Positions 1 through 8,919 of a stretch of 64,000 nucleotides of DNA are shown piece after piece. Source of the stretch: Egicoccus sp. AB-alg2 (GTDB taxonomy: Bacteria > Actinomycetota > Nitriliruptoria > Nitriliruptorales > Nitriliruptoraceae). Location: NCBI RefSeq assembly GCF_041821065.1, contig NZ_JBGUAX010000010.1, positions 1 through 64,000 on the forward strand, in the 5' to 3' direction. The translations under genes were made by a program, and so were the position numbers. Numbering within the stretch: the stretch's first letter is position 1; every line of letters begins with the position of its first letter. Below the pieces are notes generated by a model. It was not told the origin of the DNA. It did no database searches and worked only from the letters and a program-made list of their open reading frames with translations.

Positions 1-16
1 GATCGCGTCCCGCGGG

Positions 17-1366
17 GTGGTGTAGGACCGTGCGTCTCGGTTGTCAGGTGCGGGGTGCTGCGGGCAGGGACGGTAGACGGTCTTTGTCGTCGAGGAGCGC
101 GGCGACGGATCCGGCCGCGATGTAGCGGCGGTCGGCGGCGATCATTTCGTCGTTGATCTCGACCAGCAGTGCGCCGACGAGGCGGATGACGGACTCGACG
201 TTGGGGAAGATCTGCACGACGTCGGTGCGGCGCTTGAGTTCACGGTTGAGCCGTTCGATCGGGTTGTTGGACCAGATCTTGGGCCAGTGCGAGGGCGGGA
301 AGCCGGTGTAGGCCAGCAGGTCGTCTTCCATTGCCTGCAGCCGCTCGGCCACGTTGGGGGCGATCCGTGTCAGCTGGTCGACGACCGAGCGCAGCTGGCC
401 GATTGCGGCGTCGCGGTCGGGTTGGGCGAAGATGGTGCGGATCAGTGCCGAGATCACCGCCCGCTGCTGGGAGCGGGCGACCGCGAGCAGGTTGCGCATC
501 GCATGTACCCGGCAGCGCTGCCAGCCAGAGCCTTGCAGGACCTTGCGGATGGCGGCCTTCAACCCCGCGTGCGCGTCGGAGATGACCAGCTTCACGCCGG
601 CCAAACCGCGCTCTTTGAGGTCGCGGAGGAACTCGGTCCAAAACGTCTCGTTCTCGCTGTCGCCGACATCCACGCCGAGGACTTCGCGGTGCCCGTCAGC
701 ACGCAGCCCGGTGGCGATCACGACCGCTTTGGACACGACCTGGCCGTGCTCACGCACATGCAGGTAGGTCGCGTCCAGCCACACGTACACGAACGGCTGA
801 TGATCCAGCCGACGGGTACGCAGCACGGTGACGTCGTCATCAATCAGCTTGCAGATCCGCGACACCGTGGACTTGGAGATGCCGGTGTCGCAGCCCAGCG
901 CCTTGACCAGGTCGTCGACCTTCCGGGTCGAGGTGCCCGTGATATAGGCGGTCATGATCACCGCCCACAGCGCCTTGTCGATCCGCCGGCGCGGCTCGAG
1001 CAGTTCCGGGAAGAAGCTGCCCTTGCGCAGCTTCGGGATGCCGACCTCGACATCCCCAGCCGGGGTCGACAGCAGCTTGGGCCGATGCCCGTTGCGCTGC
1101 GCCAACCGGGTCGGTGACCGCTCGCCCGGCTCGGCACCGATCCTGGCCGTGAGCTCGGCCTCGATCAGCTCCTGCATCGCCGCGGTGAGGATGTCGGACA
1201 GCGAGCTGGCCAGCGACGCGTCGGTGCCGGTCAGCTGCTGAGCAAGATCGGATAGGGCAGACTCGTAGTGGGCCATCGTGGCGAACCTCTTCGTGTGAGA
1301 GCTTGGAGATTCGCACGGTGGCCCGCCTACATCCCGGAAGACGTGGCGGGCCTGCTCCTACACCAC
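17..1366. mobile_element. IS256-family insertion sequence, apparently complete
   Basis: A single transposase gene lies between perfect 11-bp terminal inverted repeats: gtggtgtagga at 17-27 and its reverse complement tcctacaccac at 1356-1366. The size (about 1.35 kb), the one-gene layout and the transposase family fit IS256. The 8-9 bp flanks I compared (9-16 and 1367-1374) do not match as a target duplication, so the exact ends may be off by a few bases or the duplication has decayed. It borders the lower-GC polysaccharide block. Confidence 0.85.
44..1276 (-). CDS. IS256-family (mutator-type) transposase
   Basis: A 410-residue DDE transposase that cuts and joins the ends of its own element. 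Visible catalytic landmarks are Asp about 168 in WLDATYLHV, Asp about 234 in VISDAHAGLKAA, and the Glu-containing NNPIERLNRELKRR motif near residues 338-350, which is the signature of this family. The N-terminal part holds a helix-turn-helix-like stretch (TGISKSTVSRICKLI). The length is normal for the family and no frameshift is seen, so it may be active. The start is an ATG shortly inside the right inverted repeat. It is the only protein of the element. Confidence 0.93.
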   Translation of the reverse strand: MAHYESALSDLAQQLTGTDASLASSLSDILTAAMQELIEAELTARIGAEPGERSPTRLAQRNGHRPKLLSTPAGDVEVGIPKLRKGSFFPELLEPRRRIDKALWAVIMTAYITGTSTRKVDDLVKALGCDTGISKSTVSRICKLIDDDVTVLRTRRLDHQPFVYVWLDATYLHVREHGQVVSKAVVIATGLRADGHREVLGVDVGDSENETFWTEFLRDLKERGLAGVKLVISDAHAGLKAAIRKVLQGSGWQRCRVHAMRNLLAVARSQQRAVISALIRTIFAQPDRDAAIGQLRSVVDQLTRIAPNVAERLQAMEDDLLAYTGFPPSHWPKIWSNNPIERLNRELKRRTDVVQIFPNVESVIRLVGALLVEINDEMIAADRRYIAAGSVAALLDDKDRLPSLPAAPRT

Positions 1367-1472
1367 TAGGTGGGACTCACCCATCACGGACGTTGATATG
1401 AGCACGGAACAGAACGCCGAACGCATGTGCTCCGTCCCAATAGCATCGGCTCGTTGTCAGCTCCCGTCGAGC

Positions 1473-2681
1473 TCATTCAGGAATGCCGCCGGACCCGGCA
1501 GACGAATGCATCCTGAAGTGACGAAAACTCCACAGGCCCATGAGGCCGTAACTTGCGGTTGTAGCAGCGGCCGCTCCCCACATTCCCCAAACTGGAATTA
1601 GCGTTATAGACCCCACGAGCAATCCAGCGGCTCCAACGGCAGAAATGCGCGACGGCATACGGAAGTCCCCTCGATTCCACATCTGGTGACTCACGACGTG
1701 ATAGAGGCCGAGTAGCACCGAGGCGGGCAGGAGCAGCCAGAGAAGCGGAACTGCCGGCGCGTAGGCCGGACCGAAAAGAAGTGGAATGCCAATCGGGGCT
1801 GCGGCGCCGACCCCCGCCGCCATTATCGCGCTAACGGCAAAGCTCCTGCGCAAGAGGGTTCGAGGTTCAGTGAGGGACTCTTTTGAGAATCCATACTGCG
1901 CGAGCCCAACCGATACCGCCCACACGACCTCGGAAACTGCCACGGCAGCTGCGTACACACCGAGCTGCCTGGGCGTGCCGAGAACGCCGAGGATAAGCCG
2001 ATCAAGCCGAAGCGCCGCCGCCTGACCGAGCGTTGCTGGAGCCGCCCGCCAACCTGCCCTGTAGACGCGCCACATCTGAGAGATTCCAGGGCGACTATGT
2101 GAGCCCCCCCCCAATCTCCGTAGGGGGCTGGCAAGGGTTAGAGCCTCGATAGTGAAGACCGCGGACGCGGCAAGAAGAACGGCAGGAACCTCCCGAGTTG
2201 CGGCTGCGCTAAAGCCGACGACCGCGGCAAAGACTAGCGCAGCGGCACCGGTTTTCAGGGTCGCTACCGTGGCGCCCAGAGCTAGACTCGCGTCGCGCCA
2301 CTGACGCACGACGACCAGGGAAAAAGAATAAACCGAACAAGCTAATGCGGTCACCAACGAGGACGATTGCCCCGCAACGAGTTGGGCCGCGAATGCTACT
2401 GGGGGAGTCAAGACGAGGCAGGCGAGGCCCAGCAATAGAGCTAAGTATGCATTAAGCTGTAGCGCTAGGTGTAGGCCGCGCTGATCAGTGGAAGCGATCT
2501 CAAAGCGGCCGGCCACATTCGCCCCCGCCCCGATAATGAGCATAATAAACGAACAGATTGACGCGAGATAGGTGTAAACCCCATTGCCGCTCGGACCTAG
2601 CAACCGCGCGACAAGTAAAGCCGCAATGCCGTATCCGAGCTTATTCAGCAGACGGGCCGCTACTACAGCCGAGCCACGCAC
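1473..2681 (-). CDS. Polysaccharide flippase-like membrane protein (MATE/Wzx superfamily)
   Basis: A 402-residue polytopic membrane protein with about 12 hydrophobic segments. The N-terminus (LLNKLGYGIAALLVARLLGP) is typical of oligosaccharide flippases, which move lipid-linked polysaccharide repeat units across the cytoplasmic membrane. It is the last gene of the minus-strand polysaccharide block. Its GTG start overlaps the TAG stop of the upstream membrane-protein gene by one base (TAGTG), suggesting translational coupling. Base composition is clearly lower in GC than downstream genes, with TTA, ATA and AGA codons, which fits horizontal acquisition. The substrate cannot be read from the sequence. 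Confidence 0.8.
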   Translation of the reverse strand: MRGSAVVAARLLNKLGYGIAALLVARLLGPSGNGVYTYLASICSFIMLIIGAGANVAGRFEIASTDQRGLHLALQLNAYLALLLGLACLVLTPPVAFAAQLVAGQSSSLVTALACSVYSFSLVVVRQWRDASLALGATVATLKTGAAALVFAAVVGFSAAATREVPAVLLAASAVFTIEALTLASPLRRLGGGSHSRPGISQMWRVYRAGWRAAPATLGQAAALRLDRLILGVLGTPRQLGVYAAAVAVSEVVWAVSVGLAQYGFSKESLTEPRTLLRRSFAVSAIMAAGVGAAAPIGIPLLFGPAYAPAVPLLWLLLPASVLLGLYHVVSHQMWNRGDFRMPSRISAVGAAGLLVGSITLIPVWGMWGAAAATTASYGLMGLWSFRHFRMHSSAGSGGIPE

Positions 2682-3991
2682 TACGAACGACCGTCGGCGG
2701 CGGGGTCCTCACGGAGCTGTCCGCGAGCCCGTGCGATGACAACAAGGGCGAGCGGGAGCAGCGGGACTATTGCTTGTAAGCGCAGCCGCGCAAGTAGGCC
2801 GAAATTGGCCACGTCGATAACGGCTGCGGTCATAGTAACCCCCATGAGAAGCAAGAGGACCGCTGGCCACGGTTTCGCTGCATACGGTCGAACGATCAAC
2901 CGAGAAGCGATAGCCAGAATCACAAGGGCACCCAAGCTGTCAAGTCCTAGAACGATGCCCTCGAAAGTACTGGGCACCTCCCACGGAAGCGGTCGCGCAG
3001 CCGCTGACAAGAATGCAACCGGTAGCAAGGCCGGGTTAGCTCGCCAATCGGGTGGAGAGAAGGCCGTGGTGCCAAATTGAGTGCTGAGGCCAGCTCCGTC
3101 ACCAATACCGTTTACGCCACTGGCGCGGAGGAGAACTACGGCGGTAAGCAAGGTCAGTCCCAATAGCTGTAGTCCACGGAGTGACCTGGGTGAGACGTCT
3201 ATGTCCAACTTTAGGCAGCGTCTGGCGGCAGAAACGCCGACCATGACGACGCTGAGTACGAGACCAATTTCAGGTCGAGCGAGGTAAATAATTAGCAAGC
3301 CAAGAGCCCGAAGCAATGCCGCACTTGACGCACCTCTAAACATTTCCGTCGAGCCCCAGATGACCAGGCCCAAGCCGACCAGAATTACAGATTCCTTAGA
3401 AACGGCAGAGGGCCAATACACAAGTCCCGGAAAAAAGAGGACCGATGCAGAACCGAACGTGCGGTCGACCGGATAACCAAGGCAAAACAGACCGCGGAGT
3501 AGGAGGACGCATCCGAGTATTCCGGCACTCGCTGCGATGTAGTATGCGCCTGCCATCGTAAGGCCGGATATGCGTATGAGGGGTCCGAACGCCGACGAGA
3601 GCAGCGCGTTCCCGTCTAAAGGGGTATCGGCAATAGTCGCAATGAGGTTATGCGATCCGCGGAGACCGTCGCGGGCCCATACATATAACCGAACTGAATC
3701 CGGGGCAGTACTCAATCCGCGTGAATCCAAAGCGTCACGTGCAGCCGTATATCTACTATGGGAAACGATCGCTCGCAGTGCGATCGAGCCGGCGAGCAAA
3801 ACAACCAAACTGCGATTCGCCCGCACAAGAGGAGCTGCAAGTCGCATACTAAGTACGAGGGTTAGCAAGACTGCTGTGACTGGCACCATCGCCGGTTGAG
3901 TACGTGCGGAACCGGCTAATACGCCGACTAGACAACCCGTGCCCACTGCGAAAATAGTCGAACGAGTTCGCCAGACAAACTTCTCCTGCAC
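2681..3991 (-). CDS. Polytopic membrane protein, candidate polysaccharide polymerase (Wzy-like)
   Basis: A hydrophobic protein of about 436 residues with roughly ten membrane segments. The stretch FFPGLVYWPSAVSKESVILV resembles a motif found in Wzy-like or O-antigen-ligase-like membrane proteins of surface polysaccharide clusters. Such proteins are too divergent for a firm call, so the role rests on its position between a flippase and a glycosyltransferase. I prefer the GTG at 3991 because it follows the upstream stop (4000-4002) with an AGG nearby. A TTG at 4024 would overlap the upstream gene by 25 bases and has no Shine-Dalgarno. Codon use is AT-rich like its neighbours. Confidence 0.6.
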   Translation of the reverse strand: MQEKFVWRTRSTIFAVGTGCLVGVLAGSARTQPAMVPVTAVLLTLVLSMRLAAPLVRANRSLVVLLAGSIALRAIVSHSRYTAARDALDSRGLSTAPDSVRLYVWARDGLRGSHNLIATIADTPLDGNALLSSAFGPLIRISGLTMAGAYYIAASAGILGCVLLLRGLFCLGYPVDRTFGSASVLFFPGLVYWPSAVSKESVILVGLGLVIWGSTEMFRGASSAALLRALGLLIIYLARPEIGLVLSVVMVGVSAARRCLKLDIDVSPRSLRGLQLLGLTLLTAVVLLRASGVNGIGDGAGLSTQFGTTAFSPPDWRANPALLPVAFLSAAARPLPWEVPSTFEGIVLGLDSLGALVILAIASRLIVRPYAAKPWPAVLLLLMGVTMTAAVIDVANFGLLARLRLQAIVPLLPLALVVIARARGQLREDPAADGRS

Positions 3992-3999
3992 TGTATGAC

Positions 4000-5142
4000 C
4001 TAAAAAGATGAGGTGACGCGGCAAACTATTTGGCTATATGCAGATAGCGACTCGGTTATCGAGTACCTATTGATGAACGTGGCGGCCGGCAGAGGCGGGA
4101 GACTCGCCCGAGACCCCACGCGCTCTAGAAGTTGAGCCAATTCGGCTGTATCCCCTACATCGAATAGCCAGCCGTGTCCCTCGAGAAGCTCAGCAGTGCC
4201 CCTGGCTCGCGCCCCTATTATCGGTGTTCCCGAGGCAAGCGCCTCAAGGACGGATCGAGGAAGGCCTTCGCGCTCGCTCGGCATTAGAAGCACATCAATC
4301 ACGGAAAGAAGCTCGGGGACCCTGTCAGTCCGTCCTATAAAGCGAACCCAGGGTAGCAACCCCAAGTCGGAAGCCCTGCCTATACAGACATCATGTAGGC
4401 GACCGTCCCCTGCGAAGATGACAGTGGGCCGTCGTTCCTTGGATACCAAGTTCAGCGCCGTCAGGACGTCGAGCTGGCGCTTCCCCGGATCGAAGTTGCC
4501 TATTACCCCAACAAGGGAAGCGTCTTGGTTCACACTCAGACTGCGTGCGAAGGCACTGCTGCGATCGCGGGCTACGTTGCTGTAGTCAGCCACACTAATG
4601 CCGATGCCTGGCATGTAGTGCACGCGCTCTCGTGCGAATAGCCTCGAGGTTGTTGCTAAGTGATAGTCCTCTCGATTTATTGTTACGACAGCATCAGTAA
4701 ACCTTGACCAAGTGCCTTCAATTAGCTTGAATATCAGATTGGCGACCGGCCTACCGTTAGTGTGAAAGTGAAAACCGTGTGCGATGTAGATGACCTTCGG
4801 ACGTTCCCTAGCTGGGAGGCTGCGGACGGCCAGACGTAATAGCGCGGAGACGATTGGCGTGTGGGTGACGACCAAGTCGGCCGGCTTGGACACCCGCCGC
4901 AACTCACAAAATAGATGCATCCCGCCGCGCAGGGCCGACTTTGGCGACCTGTTCAGGTGGATGGGCAGGTGACTGTCCGATTCCAAAGCGCCCGGTGGTA
5001 TCAGCCCTGCGCCAGCCACCGTAGTCACGTAGTGCCCACGCCTGCGGTGCCACCGGATGTAAGGCAAGAGGAACGCCGCGATGGTATTTGCACTCGTAGC
5101 CGCGATGACTACATGCATTGACGGCATGTCTTTCTCAGGCAT
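4000..5142 (-). CDS. Glycosyltransferase family 4 (GT-B fold)
   Basis: A 380-residue cytoplasmic glycosyltransferase expected to add a sugar to a lipid-linked acceptor during surface polysaccharide assembly. The N-terminal acceptor domain contains VVTHTPIVSALLRL and VIYIAHGFHFHT. The donor-binding C-terminal domain contains GVIGNFDPGKRQLDVL, VIFAGDGRL and the E-x7-E motif in MPSEREGLPRSVLEALASG (about residues 300-320), all typical of the GT1/GT4 group. Its ATG overlaps the stop of the upstream pyruvyltransferase by 8 bases. The sugar and linkage cannot be predicted. Confidence 0.88.
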   Translation of the reverse strand: MPEKDMPSMHVVIAATSANTIAAFLLPYIRWHRRRGHYVTTVAGAGLIPPGALESDSHLPIHLNRSPKSALRGGMHLFCELRRVSKPADLVVTHTPIVSALLRLAVRSLPARERPKVIYIAHGFHFHTNGRPVANLIFKLIEGTWSRFTDAVVTINREDYHLATTSRLFARERVHYMPGIGISVADYSNVARDRSSAFARSLSVNQDASLVGVIGNFDPGKRQLDVLTALNLVSKERRPTVIFAGDGRLHDVCIGRASDLGLLPWVRFIGRTDRVPELLSVIDVLLMPSEREGLPRSVLEALASGTPIIGARARGTAELLEGHGWLFDVGDTAELAQLLERVGSRASLPPLPAATFINRYSITESLSAYSQIVCRVTSSF

Positions 5143-6466
5143 CTCGGAGCTTTCGCTCTAGCAGCGCAGCAACTTCGGCTCGCATCGCGCAGTGTTTATC
5201 CTGAGTCGTGCGCACCCATTCGGCGAGGGTGCGAGCCGCGTACGCTCGCTGCGAAATCAGGCGCTCGGTTCGTGCCACCAAATCAGCTGGGGTCACGGCG
5301 TCGGCGTCAACGCAGAACTCATCAAGCGACATATCCTTCATCGTCCCTCGGCCTTTGAAACCCCCGTAGGCAACGACGACGCTAGGTACCCCCGACGCAC
5401 TCGCGAAAATGGCCGAATGAAACCTCGTCGCCACTAGTATAGTTAGGCGCCCATAAACCGCCGCCAGTTCTTCGGCAGACAAGTCGGGGGAATTGATCCA
5501 CGGTACAGTTCTACCGTCGACGTTACACAATTTGCGAAGCACTTGCCTGTCGTCCTCGCTTCGTCTGGGCCCTGCGACATGGGTGATCAGGACCGGTTGG
5601 AGACCCTCGCTAACCCCCCATCGAATGACACCCTTTAGGCTTTCGAGGTAGCGCTCTTCGCTCCATTCGGCATCCGATACCTCAGAGGGGCGGATAGGTC
5701 GCGCAGTGATGCCCAGCAGTGCGTGCGCCTGCGTAAGGCCGGCATCTCTCATGACCCGCTCGACCCTCTCAGTAGGGTTCGGGCGGATGGCATAAGCCAT
5801 ATCGGCCACCACGCAAGCTTGAAGATTTGGGAAGTGCGCATGCAGGTACTCGCGAGACGTAGACTCCCTCAAGTAGATTGCAAGAGCCCCGCTCAGGACG
5901 TATCGCATGATTTGTTTGGCCAGAAATCCCTTGAATGGCCCCATAGAGTTTGGCAGGAAAATATACGGAACTTTGAGGCGCCTTGCGAGGATGGCCACAT
6001 GCACTAGATAGATGAGGGCGGCTATGTCCCGGGCCGGACCGTACGCATGGCAGTAACCGCCGCCCTTGAAGATCACGCAGGTGCTAGCCCTGATGTCTGA
6101 TATTGCTCTCCGCCTCTTCATTCCAAATGCAGGTAGCTGTGCGGATCTTGGTCCGGCCAGCCAGGCTATAGCCAGCGCTAGGATTTCCAGTACGAACCTC
6201 ACCGCTCCTAGGCGGTCCGTGCCGGTAGTTCGGGGTTCCGAGAAGGGGTGCTTCATGAACCCGTTCCTTGGTTCCACCTGTCGGCGTTGGGGCATATATG
6301 GCTTCGAAGTTGGCTCGTGAAGAACTGCTATGCGGTCGAAGCCCAGTCGGTAGGCAACGTCCACCGCTGCTTCTGTTAGCTGCTCGTCGCCCATGTTGGT
6401 GTTGGCCGAGTAGGGGGCGATCAGTACTTGATCGAGACGGGCCGGTATTTTTGTGTTGGAGGGCAT
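5135..6466 (-). CDS. Polysaccharide pyruvyl transferase family protein
   Basis: A 443-residue protein of the PF04230 family, which transfers pyruvate from phosphoenolpyruvate to sugars as ketals. Family landmarks are the N-terminal SANTNMGDEQLTEAAV, the glycine-rich VIFKGGGYCHAYG, IFLPNSMGPFKG, YLRESTSREYL, and the C-terminal VATRFHSAIFASASGVPS with the conserved Arg-Phe-His. CsaB, a member of this family, pyruvylates cell-wall polymers that anchor SLH-domain proteins, and two SLH genes lie 5 kb away. Whether this enzyme does the same is inference. A GGAG precedes the ATG. It appears to be the first gene of the minus-strand block after a 330-bp gap. Confidence 0.85.
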   Translation of the reverse strand: MPSNTKIPARLDQVLIAPYSANTNMGDEQLTEAAVDVAYRLGFDRIAVLHEPTSKPYMPQRRQVEPRNGFMKHPFSEPRTTGTDRLGAVRFVLEILALAIAWLAGPRSAQLPAFGMKRRRAISDIRASTCVIFKGGGYCHAYGPARDIAALIYLVHVAILARRLKVPYIFLPNSMGPFKGFLAKQIMRYVLSGALAIYLRESTSREYLHAHFPNLQACVVADMAYAIRPNPTERVERVMRDAGLTQAHALLGITARPIRPSEVSDAEWSEERYLESLKGVIRWGVSEGLQPVLITHVAGPRRSEDDRQVLRKLCNVDGRTVPWINSPDLSAEELAAVYGRLTILVATRFHSAIFASASGVPSVVVAYGGFKGRGTMKDMSLDEFCVDADAVTPADLVARTERLISQRAYAARTLAEWVRTTQDKHCAMRAEVAALLERKLRDA

Positions 6467-6798
6467 GAGCGCTCCGAGCGTTGCCGAGTCGTGGGGATCG
6501 AGATCGAGTTCGCACGCCTAAGTGGCGAAGTAGTCCTGGTATCGTGCCAACGGCCTTGCCGCGTACGCGCCTAAGGTCGAGACGGCTCAAAATAGACTTA
6601 AGGAGCTTAGCTTCGCCAGCTTGCTGTAGGAGTCCGGTGGCTCAGCGTGCGTTGGCGCTCTCACTGCACGTCCGCATCACGGAGATCGGCGGTGAGACAG
6701 CGAATTGTCAGCGTGTCCTGCTGGGGGCTCCTGTGTTTTCGCCTTTCGCCGTCGCACCGCAGGTCGAGGATTTGCCGGCGTCGGCCTTCCCGATGATT
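6467..6798. other. Non-coding gap upstream of the polysaccharide block
   Basis: This 332-bp stretch separates the pyruvyltransferase start from the stop of the capD-like gene on the same strand. I see no convincing gene: short reading frames here lack ribosome binding sites and family motifs. It contains two copies of cgcctaag (near 6518 and 6569) and an AT-rich patch (ctcaaaatagacttaagg, near 6587) unlike the surrounding sequence. It could hold a promoter for the block, but I cannot define one. Confidence 0.4.
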
Positions 6799-8709
6799 CT
6801 ATGAGCCAGGCCGAGAGCGAGACCCGTTGGCGAGCGGTGCAGACCCTTGCGCGAATTCTGGTATGAAGCTCTGCAAGAGATTTCTCGTTTTCCCGACATC
6901 GTTGGCTACAGCGGCGGCAGCCAAGTCACGCAGGGCAGCCTCGACTCCGAGCCAGGTCGGAGTTCGCGTGATGCCGGTTAGGATTTTCGGGTGGCGGGTC
7001 CGTTCGGCGCGCTCTTCGGTCAGTGAGAGTTCTTCGAAGAGCTTCTCGCCGGGGCGGAGACCGGTGAACTCGATCTGGATGTCGACACCTGGCTCGAAGC
7101 CGGAGAGGCGGATCATCGATTCGGCGAGGTCGGCGATCTTGATGGGTTCGCCCATGTCCAGGACCAGGACCTCGCCGCCGTGGCCCAGCGTGGCTGCCTG
7201 CAGCACCAGTTGCGACGCCTCAGGGATGGTCATGAAGTAGCGGCGCATGTCCGGGTGCGTCACCGTCACCGGACCGCCGTTGGCGATCTGCTCCTCGAAG
7301 ATCGGCACGACGCTGCCAACGGAGCCCAGCACGTTGCCGAACCGCACGCTCACGTAGGGGAGCCCGGTGCGGTGCGCGACGTGCTGGACGTAGCGCTCCG
7401 CCAGTCGCTTCGTTGCACCCATCACCGACGTCGGGTTGACGGCCTTGTCGGTCGAGATCTGCACCAGGTGGCGGACACCCAGATCGGCGGCCGCGTCGAC
7501 CAGCACCTTCGTGGCCAGCACGTTGTTCTTGATGGCCTCGCCTGGGTTCTCCTCCATCATCGGCACGTGCTTGTGGGCGGCCGCGTGCAGGATCAGTGCT
7601 GGACGGTGCTCCTGGATCAGCGACCGCATGCGCGGCTCGTCGCCGACGTCCGCCATCGCCGGTACCACGTCAAGCAGGGAGTGCTCCGCCACGAGTTCAC
7701 GGTGGATCGCCCACAGTGCCGGTTCCGACCGCTCCACCAGCACGATGCGCTTGGGTGCGAAGCTCGCCACCTGGCGGGCCAACTCGGAGCCGATCGAGCC
7801 GCCGGCACCGGTGACCAGCACCACCTCGCCGTGCAGCAGGTCGTCCAGCGCGGACAGGTCCAGCTCGATCGGGTCGCGACCGAGCAGGTCCTCCACCGCG
7901 ACGGGCCGGAAGCGGTTGAGGCTCACCTTTCCCCCGACGATCTCGTACAGGCCCGGGACGATCAGCGGGCGGCGGCCCGCCCGCTCGCACCGCTCGATCA
8001 GCTCGCGCATCACCGGCCCGGAGGCGGAAGCGATCGAGATCACGACGTCATCGATGCGGTAGCGCTCGACCAGGTCGGGCAGGTCCTCCGAGCCGCCCAG
8101 CACATCCAGCCCCACGATGCGGCGGCCACGCTTGAGTGGGTCGTCATCGACGAACCCCACGGCGATCCGTCCGACGTCCGGGCGCGACTGCAGGTCGCGC
8201 GCCACGGCCACTCCGGCGCGTCCGGCGCCGACCAGCAGCACGCGCCGCGGCGCCTCGTCCTGGGACACCGCGTCGGCCTCGGCCCGCTCCGCCAGCACGC
8301 GCCGCAGCACCCGGGCGCCGGCCAGCAGCGTGGTTGCCAGCAGCCCGTAGACGCCGATCGCCCCAAAGGGGATCAGCAGCCAGTCCAGCGTCGGCCACTC
8401 CGCGATGAGCCCGGGCGCCGTCGCGCGGATCCAGGCCAGCGCGAGCGCCGTGGCGCCGACCGCACTCACCAGCGGCAACAGGTCGTCGATGGTCGTGTAG
8501 CGCCAGGAGTGCCGGTTGGCGCCTGCCAGTTGGAGCGCGCCCAGCTGCACCAGGACGACCAGCGGCAGGCTGGCGGCCAGCTGCCCGACCCGCGGCGCCG
8601 GCACCAGCCCGTCGAAGCGGATGAGGAAGGCCACCACCCACGCGAAGGCAACGATCCCGATGACGAGCATCAGTCGCACATGCGAGCGCGCTGGTATGCG
8701 CGCCCGCAT
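6799..8709 (-). CDS. Membrane-anchored nucleotide-sugar 4,6-dehydratase/epimerase (CapD/PglF/WbpM type)
   Basis: About 636 residues. Four N-terminal membrane helices (residues 5-130) are followed by a CoA-binding-like nucleotide domain (VLLVGAGRAGVAVARDL) and a C-terminal extended short-chain dehydrogenase domain with the NAD-binding VVLVTGAGGSIGSEL, AAAHKHVPMMEENP, STDKAVNPTSVMGATKR and RPGEKLFEELSL motifs. In this family the catalytic Tyr is replaced by Met, as seen in the VMGATKR motif. Family members convert UDP-GlcNAc or a related sugar to a 4-keto-6-deoxy intermediate for polysaccharide or glycan synthesis. I prefer the ATG at 8709 because AGGAG lies 9 bases upstream; a GTG at 8733 lacks one. 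It is divergent from the tyrosine kinase gene. Confidence 0.9.
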   Translation of the reverse strand: MRARIPARSHVRLMLVIGIVAFAWVVAFLIRFDGLVPAPRVGQLAASLPLVVLVQLGALQLAGANRHSWRYTTIDDLLPLVSAVGATALALAWIRATAPGLIAEWPTLDWLLIPFGAIGVYGLLATTLLAGARVLRRVLAERAEADAVSQDEAPRRVLLVGAGRAGVAVARDLQSRPDVGRIAVGFVDDDPLKRGRRIVGLDVLGGSEDLPDLVERYRIDDVVISIASASGPVMRELIERCERAGRRPLIVPGLYEIVGGKVSLNRFRPVAVEDLLGRDPIELDLSALDDLLHGEVVLVTGAGGSIGSELARQVASFAPKRIVLVERSEPALWAIHRELVAEHSLLDVVPAMADVGDEPRMRSLIQEHRPALILHAAAHKHVPMMEENPGEAIKNNVLATKVLVDAAADLGVRHLVQISTDKAVNPTSVMGATKRLAERYVQHVAHRTGLPYVSVRFGNVLGSVGSVVPIFEEQIANGGPVTVTHPDMRRYFMTIPEASQLVLQAATLGHGGEVLVLDMGEPIKIADLAESMIRLSGFEPGVDIQIEFTGLRPGEKLFEELSLTEERAERTRHPKILTGITRTPTWLGVEAALRDLAAAAVANDVGKTRNLLQSFIPEFAQGSAPLANGSRSRPGS

Positions 8710-8919
8710 TGCCCCGTTCTCCTGTCTGCTCACTGCACCCCGTTGGTCGTCATGTCACCGCTTGGTCAGCGTCCGGACGAACAGTCGGGGAGGATAGTCC
8801 CTACGCTGCAGCGAAAACGTCCGCATGGACTACTTCGTCCCTGGCACTGACGGGCTGGTCCTCCTCCCGAAATCGACGAGTAGACTGCGCGGCCGCTGCA
8901 ACGGGCGTATGGAGCTGCT

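Noticed and set aside
1-1380. Target-site duplication of the IS256 element
   Set aside because: Comparison of the 8-9 bases outside each inverted repeat shows no match, so I do not claim one.
1398-1601. Small plus-strand gene next to the IS element
   Set aside because: It overlaps the flippase 3' end, has no ribosome site and shows no family motif.
6481-6804. 107-codon plus-strand frame in the gap before the polysaccharide block
   Set aside because: It has no ribosome site and no recognisable motif, and its end overlaps the capD-like gene.
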